From positions 434,001 to 498,000 of the forward strand of contig JAGMWG010000013.1 of NCBI GenBank assembly GCA_020744225.1: a DNA stretch of 64,000 nt, written 5' to 3'. Numbering within the stretch: the stretch's first letter is position 1; every line of letters starts with the position of its first letter. Below are positions 11,296 through 22,671 of the stretch, one piece after another. This stretch comes from Paraphoma chrysanthemicola (taxonomy: Eukaryota > Ascomycota > Dothideomycetes > Pleosporales > Phaeosphaeriaceae). The position numbers were made by a program, and so were the translations under genes. Under the pieces are notes generated by a model. The model had not been told where the DNA came from. It saw nothing but the letters and a program-made list of their open reading frames with translations, and made no database searches.

Positions 11296-12246
11296 GTATT
11301 GTCCACTTTGTGATTCTTGTCTAATGCCTTATTGTATCTAGCTCTCTATTGCAAAGATGCGCTGAAGCTCGTGTTGCTACCCCGGATTTTTACCCCAGAC
11401 TTTCCCCATGAGGGTTGGTCCCCGGGATCTGTAGTCTGGAAACCTTATTGCAGCTGCTCCGGTGGATTGAACATGCTTGTATACAGCATTCTCTACTTGC
11501 GCCTATGACGATGACGTCTTTCCTCCAAAGGAAGAAGCCTTGAAGGACTAATTTGCCATACTTGCAGCCAGTATGTTTTCACATCATGGGACGAACCGTT
11601 TCTCGGAGAGGAATTTGACGCGCATTGTACCTTCAGACAACATTGCCCGTCAAGCCTCGGAACCACCCCCACCGGAGTCGCGACGTACAAAGTCGACACC
11701 CCAGATTCTCCGCACTCCACACTTACCCACTCATGCCCGTGCCTTCTTGACCCATGCATTCAAATAACGATCTTCAGCAATTTCGAGTATTTCAATACCC
11801 TAGATCGTCCACACATCTCCTACGCCTACAGATTCGCGCGCACGTGCGCGCATAGTTGGATTTATGGGCTTCCGGTGGGGAATTTCACGTAGAGGTCATG
11901 TGCCATTCGTATTAAAAGATAGTTAGTTATGAATGGAAAGAGAGATGGAGAGGGAAGATGAGTGTAACATTGGGTCTGGAGCAGAGAAGATCTCGTGCTG
12001 TGGCTGGTGGTAAAGGACTGAGCCGGTGTGCAGATACGAGCCTGAGTTCTAGGATTTAGGGTTTGCCGGAAAGTGTATCGAAATAAAAAGATACAACAGG
12101 ATAGTGGGCATATTTGAGGATGGTGGTTTCAATCTGGATCTCTCTGTTTGGGTTATACGTACTTGCTAAAAAGCGCTATCTGTCGCAATCACCCGACTCT
12201 GAATCTGATCGCTTAGCTTGAGGCGGATCCTCTGTAGAATACCCAC
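11296..12246. other. Intergenic, no supported gene
   Basis: Roughly 950 bp between two minus-strand genes, covering the upstream region of the glycoside hydrolase and the 3' flank of the first DUF7730-like gene. Only short unsupported ORFs were seen. Confidence 0.45.
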
Positions 12247-13513
12247 TCAGAGGACATCGTCCCAATGAAGCGACCTCCCAAACTCCTGCTCTCTCTTTAT
12301 GATCTCCGGCTCGATAAATTCATCGAACTCCCAACCGCCATCGTGTGGCCAGCCTCCTCCGTCGACAAGTTCGTGCTGTACATCAATTCCCTGTTTCCAC
12401 AATTCCCGTTCCACCGACCGAAGCTCCTCCTTGTTAAGATCTTCGAAGGGATATGAGCCAAGGTCTAAGAGTGGGAAGTCTCCTCTCTCCCTGACACAGA
12501 GACGGCCTCGACTATTCACTATTCCATGGTAACGCTGGCGTACTCTTCGAACGATAGTCAGATTTGGGGCAGACTTTGGTTCTAGAAAGTGTCGATGGGC
12601 GTTTTCCATCGCGGGGTTCAGTAGAGGAAGATGGATTGAGATCTTGACATCTGATCGTTCAAGCGATTTTACAACAGGTTCAAGGAATGCCCGCTCGTTG
12701 ATAATAGCCCAATAGTGTGTTTGATCGTGATCCAGCCATATGCGAACCCTCGACAGATTCTTCAACCGCGGTAGCCTTGCACACATTTGCAACCACTTGT
12801 CAGCCTGACTGGCAATTGAATCTTCGGCTTCTGAGACATGGGCAGCACCGAAGCTGCCATCGGAAGAGGATACTGTGTAGTTTTCGACCCTAGTGAAGAT
12901 AGCGAGTGAAAGTCGAAGTGTTATGTCTAGCCTCTTGATCTCCTGGATCGCATGACCTAAGATATTTCGCCTAGCCGTGTTTTCGAAGAGCCAAAGACTG
13001 GTCGCGACATGTGCAACGTTCCACGCGGTTTCTTTCATCAGTACCTCGCACACTTCAACGTTGCTGTAAATTTTCAGTTATGTACAGCCAAACTTGCATA
13101 CGCACAACTCACAACATTCTACAAACAGAAAGTAGACCGACAAGACCACCACTTCGCTTTTTCCTAGCTGACTCTTCGCATCGCCAGTGAGGTCCCCAAC
13201 ATGATCGAAGACATTGTGCATGAATATGTGTATCTTCAAAGTTCCATTTACCGCCGCCAATTGGAAGGCCTCCTCGTCTGCTCTCGCCGTCATCTTCTTC
13301 ATTCATGGCCTGGGGCGATGCGCATTCGGTCACGATGGCTTTCCCTTCGCGCAATTGTATGTGGACCACACTAGGAACCATAACCTCATAAATTAAGCGC
13401 CGAATATCGTAGGGTAACTGGAAAAAGGGAGAATCTCGCTGCAAATGAGTATCGGCGTGCAAAGAAGCGTTGATCGGCATGTTCATGTCGACCTCGGCAA
13501 GATACGTATTCAT
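12247..13513 (-). CDS. DUF7730/F-box-like fungal protein, tandem copy A
   Basis: 405 residues from exons 13113-13513 and 12247-13063 (49-nt intron, phase 2, in the codon after CRM). Residues ~30-55 (FFQLPYDIRRLIYEVMVPSV) are the signature start of fungal DUF7730/2EXR-like proteins, which resemble F-box helices. The downstream part contains leucine-rich helical segments (RLDITLRLSLA, LSRVRIWLDHDQTHYW) as in the paralogue next door. The family is widespread and expanded in ascomycetes with no established biochemical function; a substrate-adaptor role is only inferred. It lies head-to-tail with copy B and shares its intron position, so the pair arose by duplication. Confidence 0.75.
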
Positions 13514-13789
13514 AGGTGGCTTGACAGAGATCTCCAGGAGAGTGATGAAGACAAGATGCTTCCCACTCGAGCGAATCGTGTCTTCACGTGTTACGTCGGC
13601 GGAATAAAATCTTAGTTAGTTCTTGTGGTAGCTTTCAAGATTGATCGTTTTACAACATCACACCTGCGTGTATGCGGCGCAGCATGCGGTAAGGCGGCAC
13701 AGCTGTCTCCGGGTACGAGCTCGCGATCGAGACATTCAGGATCTTTCACACCAGTCTCGCTTGCTCCGGCTCGCGCTTCCGCCTGCTGC

Positions 13790-14928
13790 TCAGATCGGCC
13801 CCATAGTACAGAGCCCGGCATTTGCAAGGTCTTTCAATTCTTCCCACACATCGCAGCCTTGCTTCCAAATCCTACGCTCCCATTCATCACACTTTGAGTA
13901 CGTCATGTCCTCAATTTCTCCCAGTTCGCGCATGAGAGGGAATTGTTGCCTAAATCGGACACCTAGCTGCCCATCAAATCCAAGATAGCCGAAGTAAGTT
14001 TGTCTATCTCGCCGATGTATGTTAAATGGCTCTAAGAATTCATCGTCTGCTGCATGGCTCGGTAAATTGATGAGGACTTCTACGTCGGAGCGACTGGCAA
14101 CGAAAGCGAACGGTGACAAAATGGCCCTTTCGTCGATATTCCACCAATCTTCCTTTCGGTCATGGTCGAGCCATACGTGCAATGTCTTGAGTGATGCGAG
14201 GCGGTTTAGATTCCGGCTCAGGCCAAGCCACATTTCTGCCAGCCTATAATCGTCCTGGGAGATGTCGACATCTATTGACCGACTGTCCATTTGAAAGTGT
14301 GCACTTTTCCCTACGGACAGCAGCTCAATAGCGGCGATCACGCTCAGTGGGAGACGTAGCACCACGTTCAAGGTCTGCAGTCGCTGCAGTCCAGTCTCTT
14401 GAGAGGATAACTCAAGAGAGCACAGTGCGTCCAGAGTAGCTATATCGCCGACTGCGACCGACGTGTAACAATTGATGAGGTCGCAAATATCTGAATTGCT
14501 ATCAGAATTAATCGAGGTCCGCGTCTTGTGCAGCATAACGTGACATACATCAACTTGCACGTTCGTCGGAGTGCGTCAGCCGCAATATCCGGGGATCGAC
14601 CAGAGATTTGAGCGTCAAGTAGAGCCTCTTCACATATCGAGTGTGGCCCCCAAGGAGACATCAATCTACGTGCCCATGCCTGGTCTCGCAGACGCTCATT
14701 TTGTTTGCCACCTGGAAGATCCGTGGGGCGCTCTCGTCCAAGCTGCTCATCTGTTGCTTGAGAATAGGTAAGGCACTCGCACAGCCTCAGCTTACCATGG
14801 TTCAAGTAGACATGTGTATTCTGTGGTATGAGATATTCGAAGATCTCCCGACGAATATCATACGGTGCTTGCGCCAGCCTGCTATTCAGCTGCGGATCAA
14901 CGTTAATCGACCGCTGGCCGCTTGACAT
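13790..14928 (-). CDS. DUF7730/F-box-like fungal protein, tandem copy B
   Basis: 362 residues from exons 14549-14928 and 13790-14498, joined by a 50-nt GTATGT...TAG intron. The join (TCK-L-I-N-S-D-I-C) aligns with copy A (VCR-M-F-N-V-E-V-C), at the same intron site and phase. Shared features are APYDIRREIFEYLIP near the N-terminus, WGPH followed by CEE, and the LKTLHVWLDHDR block. Divergence is high, so the duplication is old or fast-evolving. Function is unknown. Its start faces the UBC7 gene across about 610 bp. Confidence 0.72.
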
Positions 14929-15541
14929 TGCTGCGATGACTGTTACCTTATCAGGGATTGAACTTGATGATAACAGTCTCGATTTGAAGTGTCGTCTGGA
15001 TTATTTTTGTGGAGGATATCATGGGAGGCGCGCACGGCGTTCATGGAATCTAGACACTGCTGCGCCGCCTGGGCGCAGTCATGTTGAGTATATCCGTGCT
15101 TGCTACCTTGGGCAGCGAAAAGGCAACATCTCAGCAAGAGTCAAAGTCGATACATGATGACGACTTCAAAGTGCCCAACGTAGATGTCATGTAGTGCTGG
15201 AGGAGAAGAGGTAGCACAGGACCACGTGCTTTGGCGTCTCCGCCCGGCTAGGCCGCGGTTGATGCCGTCACTAAGCCGACGTGTCGGAATCGGTGGCTCA
15301 CATCGCAGCCACGATCCACAACCACCGCATAACTAACTGCGCAAACCCACTCGAATAAGACAATTCCTCAATTCCGCATCCTGGCATATTTAAGAAACTA
15401 GCGGCGCACCTCCACCCAATATACAACTGCCTTTCACAACCAAAGCCAACCCCGCGCAACCCACCGAGGCGCGCGCACATTCACTACCTACGCTCTACAA
15501 CACCCACGCCTCACTCCCTCACTCGCTCACTCTCTCACAGC
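14929..15541. promoter_or_regulatory. Divergent promoter region, DUF7730-B/UBC7
   Basis: A 613-bp gap between divergent starts. It contains a perfect CACGTG E-box at 15223-15228. The UBC7-proximal leader at about 15501-15540 is a CTCA/CTCC-rich pyrimidine tract, typical of fungal housekeeping 5' UTRs. No gene was supported. Confidence 0.5.
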
Positions 15542-16139
15542 ATGGCTTCCTCCGCGTCGAAGCGCCTCTTCAAGGAATACAAAGCCCTCTCTAACGACCC
15601 GCCGGAAGGCATCACCGCGGGCCCGATGAGCGAAGACGACATGTTCACCTGGGAGGCTCTCATCCAAGGACCCGAAGGCACACCATTCGAAGGCGGCATA
15701 TTCCCCGCCGAGCTAAAGTTCCCAAAGGACTATCCGCTTGCGCCGCCAAAGATGAAGTTCGTCGTGGATGTGTGGCACCCAAACGGTATGTTAGCATGGA
15801 TCGCTATTTTATCGCGAGGATTGCAGTAGGAGAGGGCGTTGTTGTGCTTTGTAGATGTCGGATAGCAAGCTAATAATTACGATAGTCTACCAAAACGGCG
15901 AAGTCTGCATATCCATCCTGCACCCCCCGGGCGACGATCCACACCAGTATGAACAAGCATCAGAGCGTTGGTCCCCGATTCAAAGCGTCGAGAAGATCTT
16001 GATCAGCGTCATGAGCATGCTTGCGGAGCCAAATGATGAGAGTCCGGCGAATGTGGATGCCGCGCGCATGTGGCGGGAGAAGCGTGCAGACTATGAGAAG
16101 ATTGTGAGGCAGAATGTTAGGAAGAGCTTAGGGCTGTGA
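15542..16139 (+). CDS. ubc7: Ubiquitin-conjugating enzyme E2, Ubc7/UBE2G type
   Basis: E2 enzyme of the ER-associated degradation branch: it carries ubiquitin on a cysteine and passes it to substrates with Hrd1/Doa10-type ligases at the ER membrane. Exons 15542-15785 and 15886-16139 give 165 residues, the length of yeast Ubc7. The HPN motif ends the first exon; the catalytic Cys89 follows in NGEVCISILHPPGDDP. The acidic-loop insertion after the cysteine (DDPHQYEQASERWSP) is diagnostic of the Ubc7/UBE2G class. The intron is 100 nt and ends in TAG. Confidence 0.95.
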
Positions 16140-16324
16140 GGGAGAGTATATACATGTGAAGCGAGGGTACGCATGTACAAGGCATGATTCATGATTAGAT
16201 GCATGGTTGGCGTTGGGACTGATTTTGAGGAGTGGTTATGCTACGCTAAAGCCTCAATTACCAATTAGTATAAAACTTCTCATGAATACAATGTGCTCTG
16301 AGAATGGTCCTCCGTGCCATCCGT

Positions 16325-17590
16325 TCAGACAATTTCCAGTCCATACGCCTCTCCATACCCATTATATGCCACTCCTCTAAAGTTCCATACCGCAATCTTC
16401 TCTTGTGTGTTCCCACTTCGATCCGTCGCCCGACTAAATATCTTTATATCCTTTCCCTTTTCCACTTTGACCTTGGCTTTCCACAGGCACCACGCCCACT
16501 TTAGCTCTGCATCGTCGCCATCATAGTCCCTGATCAACTCCGTATCCATCCACGACTCACCTTCATCAAGGCTGAGCTCGACCTTGACGATAGGCCCGTC
16601 GGCACCACTCGGCAGTGCATAGCCCTTGACCTCGATCGCGCCTTTGGTATCTCGCTCGACCTTGGAGTCTGACTTTGGAATGCCGATGACACTGTTCACT
16701 GGCATTTCTTGTAGCGAGTCGACCTTGCCCCACCATTCTTCTGCCTTCTCTTTCGAATCAGCTTCAGGGGGGAGGATCTTGTAGTCGTGTTGTTGGTAGT
16801 AGCTATCCGATTCACACATCTGTACAGTGATCTTGTCGAGCCACTTCACACTCCTCGCTCCAGCGATACCAGGTGTGACGACGCGTACTGGCGCACCATG
16901 GTTTGGCGGAAGAGGTTTGTCATTCATATCTAGTGCGAGCAGTATCGAATTTTCAGGATCCATGGCACGAGACAGGGGAATCGAAGCGCCGTAGAAGTTG
17001 TCATCTTGGGTGGCCGTCTGGTAGCATGCGAATGCGACATGTGCATCTTTCCGCTTCGCGTCGTCGACTTTAAGACCGGCTTTCTGAAGTACATCTGACA
17101 GCAAAGGGCCAGTCCATTTGCAGTTCATGACTGCGCCATCGAACCAGTCGATGCCATGGACCTCCTTCAGCTTTGTTCGCATTGTGTGCCGCCGGTTGCC
17201 CGCGCATTGTAGTGCGCATATCACACTATATTGTGGAAGTGCCTTCAGATCTTGAACGGATAGCGAGAGCTCCTTTTCAACGAGGCCATCTACAGCGACC
17301 TTGTGAGTTTCGGTATCGATATGAGGAATTGGGCCATGATTGCGATCGTATCCGTCAGTTGTAATAAAGCTGAGAAAGTCTTTAGCAATGCTTCACCACC
17401 CACAAAAGGTATCAAAAATACCTCGCAACCAATTTCTCCAAATCCGGCTCCCGATTCAGCGGCTCTTCAACACTGTAGTCGAGCTATGACATCACATCAG
17501 CCGAGTTCTAACGCTCAAAACGCTCGTGCAGTAAACACGCTACCGCATCGGGCAAAATGCTCATACGGATTTGGCACGTACCTGAATCAT
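16325..17590 (-). CDS. Sulfite oxidase-type molybdopterin oxidoreductase
   Basis: Oxidises sulfite to sulfate using molybdenum cofactor. Three exons (17582-17590, 17422-17483, 16325-17369) encode 371 residues. The first exon is only nine nucleotides (Met-Ile-Gln). The Mo-binding domain follows (RNHGPIPHID, then CALQCAGNRRH with the Mo-ligating cysteine ~79), then the Mo-co dimerisation domain (GYALPSGADGPIVKVELSLD, WAWCLWKAKVKVEKG). There is no N-terminal cytochrome b5 domain and no obvious mitochondrial presequence, unlike the animal enzyme and like plant or fungal single-domain forms. Nitrate reductase is excluded by the missing heme and flavin domains. Electron acceptor and compartment cannot be read here. 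Confidence 0.88.
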
Positions 17591-18143
17591 TGTGGTCGAG
17601 TTTGGTAAGGCGGGTATGGCGTGATAGCGCAGAGGAAGGGTTAGACGACTTTTAAAGAGGTGGGACTGGATAGTGCAGGTTTAAGCGGGAGCGGGGTAGT
17701 AGCGGAGGACAAGCACGAGTGCCACGCACGGGGAAGGTGTAAACGCGAAGTACGGGTAGGAGCGGCTTGATGCTGGTTGTTTGGAATGATACGGCGTTTG
17801 GTGTGCTGTTCGTGAAGGCGCGTGGATGAGTTTCACGACCTTATTCGTTGTCTGTCATGACGTGGTGCAAGGGAGCAGATTGCGACATTCGGGATGCGGT
17901 CATTGAGAAATGCTAATCGACGATGGGAAGGCATTCTTATAGGCAATGCTCAAAAGAGCCCGATTGTGGAAGGGGTATTTGAGGTAGAACCCGATGCTGT
18001 CGAAGAACCCGAGATACTTTGGAGAGCCCGCTAGGAAGACCCCGACAGCCAAATCACAACGCCAAAAGGACTGTTCCTTCTCATCGCATCCGCCGAATAC
18101 CTCTCTATGTAGAACACTCAGCTTCCTCATACTCAGAATACTC
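17591..18143. other. Intergenic, no supported gene
   Basis: About 550 bp holding the sulfite oxidase promoter (G-rich purine stretches on the + strand at 17610-17710) and the 3' flank of the membrane-protein gene. Confidence 0.45.
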
Positions 18144-19133
18144 TCAGTCTCCCTTCGACCCATCATTTTCATTTCCCCTGTCCCGTGCAGTTCCCACAAC
18201 CTCATCATACGCCGGCAACCCTTCCGTCCCATCTATGTTCTCATCCTCTCCCACCGCATCTACACCATCCATCAATCCCCTCGCCTCCTCCCCACCCATT
18301 TCAATATCTTCCGTGCCCTTCACACTCTTCATCTTCTTCGTCCATATACTGATCTCCCAATCGCCCATGATCCATGCTACCGGGATCTTCAAGGCTTCAA
18401 ACGTACCATAAACAATCACCGCCAGTCCAAAGAATGGCATACATGGGAACCAAAAGCACCCGTCGTCCTGCAACCCATGTTTCAAGCTCGACTGCCAGCG
18501 AACCAAAATGCAGTCCACGAGCGCGCGCAGGAAGGCGAATGATGCGCATATGAAGGGTATGATGCTGAGGAACGTAATGGCGGTCCAGTTTGGTGCTGGG
18601 ACGGAGATATATCGGCGGCAGCGGTAGTCGATATATGGAGGGGTCGTTGCCGAATGGATGCGTGTAATGAACGTGCCGAGAGCGATAGCGTACAGGATGA
18701 GTGCGACTACGAGGCGAGTCGCGCGGGTGTGCGGGCTGGGCGAGGCTGGGCAACAGGACGCTGAGGATGCTTCAGTTGTGTCTGGGTTTGCATCAATTTG
18801 CTGTCCTCCTGCGGGAGGCGGTTCGGCATGGGGTTCAGACTCGGGTTGTGGCTGTTCGGAGACTAGGTCGGGCGTGTTGTCAGGCAGAAGTGACGGCGCT
18901 TCTTCATCACTGTTGGTCTTGGATGTAGGCTTTTGGGAGCCGAAGTTGGTATGGACCACGATTTCGAGTAGGATTGCGCAGAAGATAATGGCTATTGTGC
19001 ACCAGGTTGCAGTGGATGAATCCTCGGTCTTGCCGGTGCGCACTCGCCAGTAAAAGTTTCGGCACCATGCCTTGTTGTACGGATAAGGCACATCATCTGG
19101 TATTGGGTTTATCGGTCCAAAAAGAGAACTCAT
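18144..19133 (-). CDS. Four-pass membrane protein, unknown function
   Basis: An intronless frame. I chose ATG at 19133 (329 residues, MSSLFGPINPIPDDVPYPYN) because it is the first plausible conserved-looking N-terminus; an in-frame ATG at 19295 would add 54 residues of low-quality sequence. Four hydrophobic segments are visible near residues 43-61, 140-157, 188-212 and 233-252. A ~75-residue acidic/Pro-rich loop separates the first two. An acidic cytosol-like tail carries GLPAYDEVVG, whose PAYDE resembles a PY-type motif seen in arrestin/Rsp5-sorted membrane proteins; this link is inference. I do not recognise the family. Confidence 0.7.
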   Translation of the reverse strand: MSSLFGPINPIPDDVPYPYNKAWCRNFYWRVRTGKTEDSSTATWCTIAIIFCAILLEIVVHTNFGSQKPTSKTNSDEEAPSLLPDNTPDLVSEQPQPESEPHAEPPPAGGQQIDANPDTTEASSASCCPASPSPHTRATRLVVALILYAIALGTFITRIHSATTPPYIDYRCRRYISVPAPNWTAITFLSIIPFICASFAFLRALVDCILVRWQSSLKHGLQDDGCFWFPCMPFFGLAVIVYGTFEALKIPVAWIMGDWEISIWTKKMKSVKGTEDIEMGGEEARGLMDGVDAVGEDENIDGTEGLPAYDEVVGTARDRGNENDGSKGD

Positions 19134-19320
19134 TATCAGTTGCCCCAGAGATCGAAGTTGTGTTTGATGCTGCTGGGTGTGGACAAAAAGTAGCATATAA
19201 CGTCTGATAGAGGTAGCGGATAGGAGGGGTTGTGGATGTATATAAGCAAACGGCTGTGCACAAACCCGAGTTAGCTCACCGGACCGCAGCATCATCCCAC
19301 ATAGCAGTAGCGCTGATATG

Positions 19321-19340
19321 GGTGGCGCAGGGTGGCGCAG
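19321..19340 (+). repeat. Perfect 10-bp tandem duplication
   Basis: The decamer GGTGGCGCAG occurs twice in direct succession upstream of the membrane-protein gene, followed by a partial third unit (GGCAG). This is probably slippage; no function is inferred. Confidence 0.6.
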
Positions 19341-19560
19341 GGCAGAATGTGGGTTGCCTAACCGGGCCGCTGGTGATCAACGTGCGGCCTCTTGTGTGTC
19401 AGGCAGACATAACGGTTTAGTTTCTTGACTCGTAAGGCAAGGTCGCATTGATATCAAGGCTGACTGTACATACCCAGGGTGCTATCACAGGGTAAGAGAA
19501 GTGAATTATATTCATGAACTGTTCAATGGTTCTATAGAGCAGATCCCTCCAGCGCGAAGC

Positions 19561-21661
19561 CTATCCAAAAACCTCAATCATGAAGCGGTACTCAATCTTC
19601 CGTCCCTCATTCCTCGCCTTCGCTGTCATCTGCTCGCACTGATCTGCCAGCTGCTGACCGATGACTGGCGGTCCGCAGAAGAATACGCCAACACGAACTT
19701 CATTATCGACCGCGCTGTTACGCCGGACGCGGCTACTCCTTCTTCCATCAGGGCGTATCTTCTCCTTGATCGATGTCCTTTCTCCCAACACCTTGCACAT
19801 GTCTGAGTAATGCTCCTCCAAAATCATCTTGATGTCTGGACGACCAAAGTGCGTGGGGTTGACGAGACCAGTGATCGGTGAAAATGGGTGGTCGTCTGTG
19901 CGATGCTTCTCCAGCAACCAGCGGAAGACATGCTGCGAGATGTTTTTGCGCTTTTGGGTGACGTACGTCTGAATGCGAATGTCAAGATGCGAGCTGTCGA
20001 GTTCCTGAGCGCGAGAGACTTGATTAAGAAGATCGGAGAACCACATGAGATTGTTCTTGTCGCGAACCATCCAGTGAAAATCGACGCGGCGGTGATTCTC
20101 ATAGGGCGACGACTTTTCTCCAACCGTACCATCAGCTGACTCAGGTGAGTGCTCGCCTGACATGGTGCGCTCAAGTTCGTGATGTTGGAGGTCGGTCAAA
20201 ACACCGCTGAAAGGTGTGACACCAATGCCAGCCCTACTACTTGTCAGGAATGCATTGCATGTGTTAAGAGTTTAGTCAAACTTACCCAAAGACCATGCTG
20301 TACTCGAAGTCGTAGAACCGCTGTGCAGGGGCTCCAAATGGTCCGTCAAGACCGATCTTTATCTTTGTCTTCTCTCCCTTCTTCGCAAGATCGCGCAACT
20401 TGTTCGTCCAATCACCGTCCGCTTTGATATGGACCTGCATTCGGTTGTGTATGCATGTAGACACCGTGAATGGATGCCATTGAAACCGAGAAATCTGGGG
20501 CACCTGAACGAAGACATATTGGCCGGCCTTATAGTCCCAAGGTCGGGTCGTGGGGACTTCAGCGGTAATCGCTGTAGTTTCATCGTCCAGGAACTCAAGA
20601 TCGGCCTCTATAGGACGGAAACCTAGGATGAAACGCCAGCTGCGCTCGAAGATCACCAGAAGTGTTGGAAAGGCGAGCCAATAGCCAAACATAGGCCACT
20701 GCAGAAGTCCTGCAGTGCCGTGGGCCATCATGAGTCCGATAATTGGGAACATGAGAAGATGTCCGAGCTGGAAAACCTCGTAGCTCCACTTCCGGATTTG
20801 AGGCATGCTCATCGCAGTCAACAAGTAAAAGCATCCGATGGCAGTCAGACCAGTCCAGCCAGGTACGGAACGCACATAGTCGATGTAGTAGCGTGGAACG
20901 CCTTCCTGGCCAACAATGACAGCCACCGCATCCTGTCTGCTTGCACTGCTGCCGAAGACGAAAGATCCACTCAAATGACCAATGGCGTGCAAAGTTGCAA
21001 AGACCAATGCCGTAATCGACATTTTGATATGAAAAGATTGAGACAGATCCCAGTTGACGAATCGGGAAATGAAATAAAAGCGTCGGAGGAAAGTCGACAG
21101 CCACCGAGACATTGACAAAATCAAGAAGAAGAATGTCGGGTAGAGGACACCAGCGCAAGTCTTCGATAGAACTGCACCCCATCCGAAAGCTGCTGTGTAT
21201 CTTGCAGTGGTAAGGTACTTCACGAACTGCCAGACGCCGAAGGCAATCATGAAAGAAGCAACCAGCGCTAGGAACGCGATTTCCGGACCCTTGACTGCCC
21301 AGAATGCGCGGATCCGTCGCCATACCGTCATATGCTTCAAATAATCATCCTCATACTTTGCTTCTTTACGATCTTGCTCCAGCGACGGTATTTGCCATTT
21401 CTTGACGCACTCCTCGAAATTTTCGCGCTTTATACGGTCTTCGCGAGTGCCAATGACGCTCCTGAGGAATTCGTGGCGAGCTTCGTCGCCTCGTGATGCG
21501 TGATGGAGGTGGTGTGGTTGTGGTTTTGGTGCTATTTCCTTGTGCACTTCGTCCAGCATCCGTTCCACTTCCGAATAGTCGATCCAGCCATTGTTGTCGT
21601 GATCTAAATCGTCGATAAAGTCCTTGATTTCCTTGTCTGTGAGGTATTGTTGCTGAGCCAT
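19561..21661 (-). CDS. noxC: NADPH oxidase with EF-hand, NoxC/NOX5 type
   Basis: Membrane flavocytochrome that moves electrons from NADPH to oxygen to make superoxide. Exons 20286-21661 and 19561-20233 (52-nt intron splitting the Gly of FGAGIG) encode 682 residues. A canonical EF-hand loop sits at residues 20-31 (DHDNNGWIDYSE), so calcium control is likely. The ferric-reductase domain has several membrane segments and heme histidines (HAIGHLSG and HLLMFPIIGLMMAHG). The FAD domain has WHPFTVST; the NADPH site has GAGIGVTPF and VFFCGPP; the C-terminus is FMIEVFG, close to the NOX hallmark. NoxA and NoxB lack the EF-hand, so this is the third, patchily distributed fungal class. Confidence 0.95.
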
Positions 21662-22671
21662 GTGGCAGAATGAAATCTGACAGTGGTGAATTGGCTTTCA
21701 AATTACTACGTGCTACACGTGTGGCTCAGTTGTTGTCTTTATCAATTTCTGGGTGCATGAAAGTGGCACGACACGTTGTTGCCGTCATACGTGCGCCCAG
21801 GCTGATACAATTGGCACCACAGACAGAAGTGGTAAGGTGGTGCCCAGACAAAGTTCTGGACGAATAATACCAAGACGTCAAGAGGCTCAGCCGGAGTTGG
21901 TGCCGGCGGAAGTGCGTTTCTCACATGGCTGGTGAACGGCGGAGATTACTCCTTCACTGTGATTCCGCTCGTTGGGAAGGGTGGCCAAGTGTTCCGCCCC
22001 CTGTGACGGCACGTTTACCATGTACCATAACTTTCAAAGAAGATGTCGACAAGACCCGTGTCGTTTCTGGAGTGTATCTGTTGGAGGCCTCGGATCGGTA
22101 TGCTTTTAAGGCATGGAAACATCATGCTCGATGGCGGAGGTCCTCTGTTGAGGCCGTGTCCCGCCATGCTGAATGCGAAAACACCTTCTCGTTCTTAAGG
22201 TGCTGGTGATGATAACGGAAAAGACGGCATCGATGTTCCAGATGCCATTGCTGGGCATTGCACAACTTGGGCACCGTGACGTCACTCAACGCTTCCAATT
22301 TTCCATTCCTGTTACTGGAGACCCGTGCGCGCTTGCGAACACAATACCATCGTGAATCAGACTTAACGGCGACATCTTCTTATGCCATCTATAGGCCAAT
22401 TGCATGTAATGTTCTCACAATAACATACACATGGGTGAGACCCTAGATACTCCATCCGCGATGCTCAGATCTCGATCCAGCACCCACGATCGCCTCCTTC
22501 ATGACGCGCTGACAGGAGGACGTGCGCGCCACAATTCCTAAGGGGACCGGATCTGTCGTTCCTTAGCGATGTCTTAGCGAACCCTCACATCCACCTTTAA
22601 CTTTCACTCTGTCTAAACCTCAAGTTCATTCTCACACCTCCTTAACGCGCGCGTAACTCTGCTTATCTGTC
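21662..22671. promoter_or_regulatory. Long divergent intergenic region, noxC/alpha-beta hydrolase
   Basis: About 1 kb between divergent starts. ORFs here are short and carry no motif. The proximal 150 bp before the hydrolase are C/T-rich with two GTCTTAGCGA/CCTTAGCGA-like copies near 22560-22580. No gene was supported. Confidence 0.45.

Noticed and set aside
14499..14560. Apparent frameshift by loss of a 10-bp TTGATGTATG copy in DUF7730 copy B
   Set aside because: A 50-nt GTATGT...TAG intron at exactly the position and phase of copy A's intron restores the frame and aligns the two proteins.
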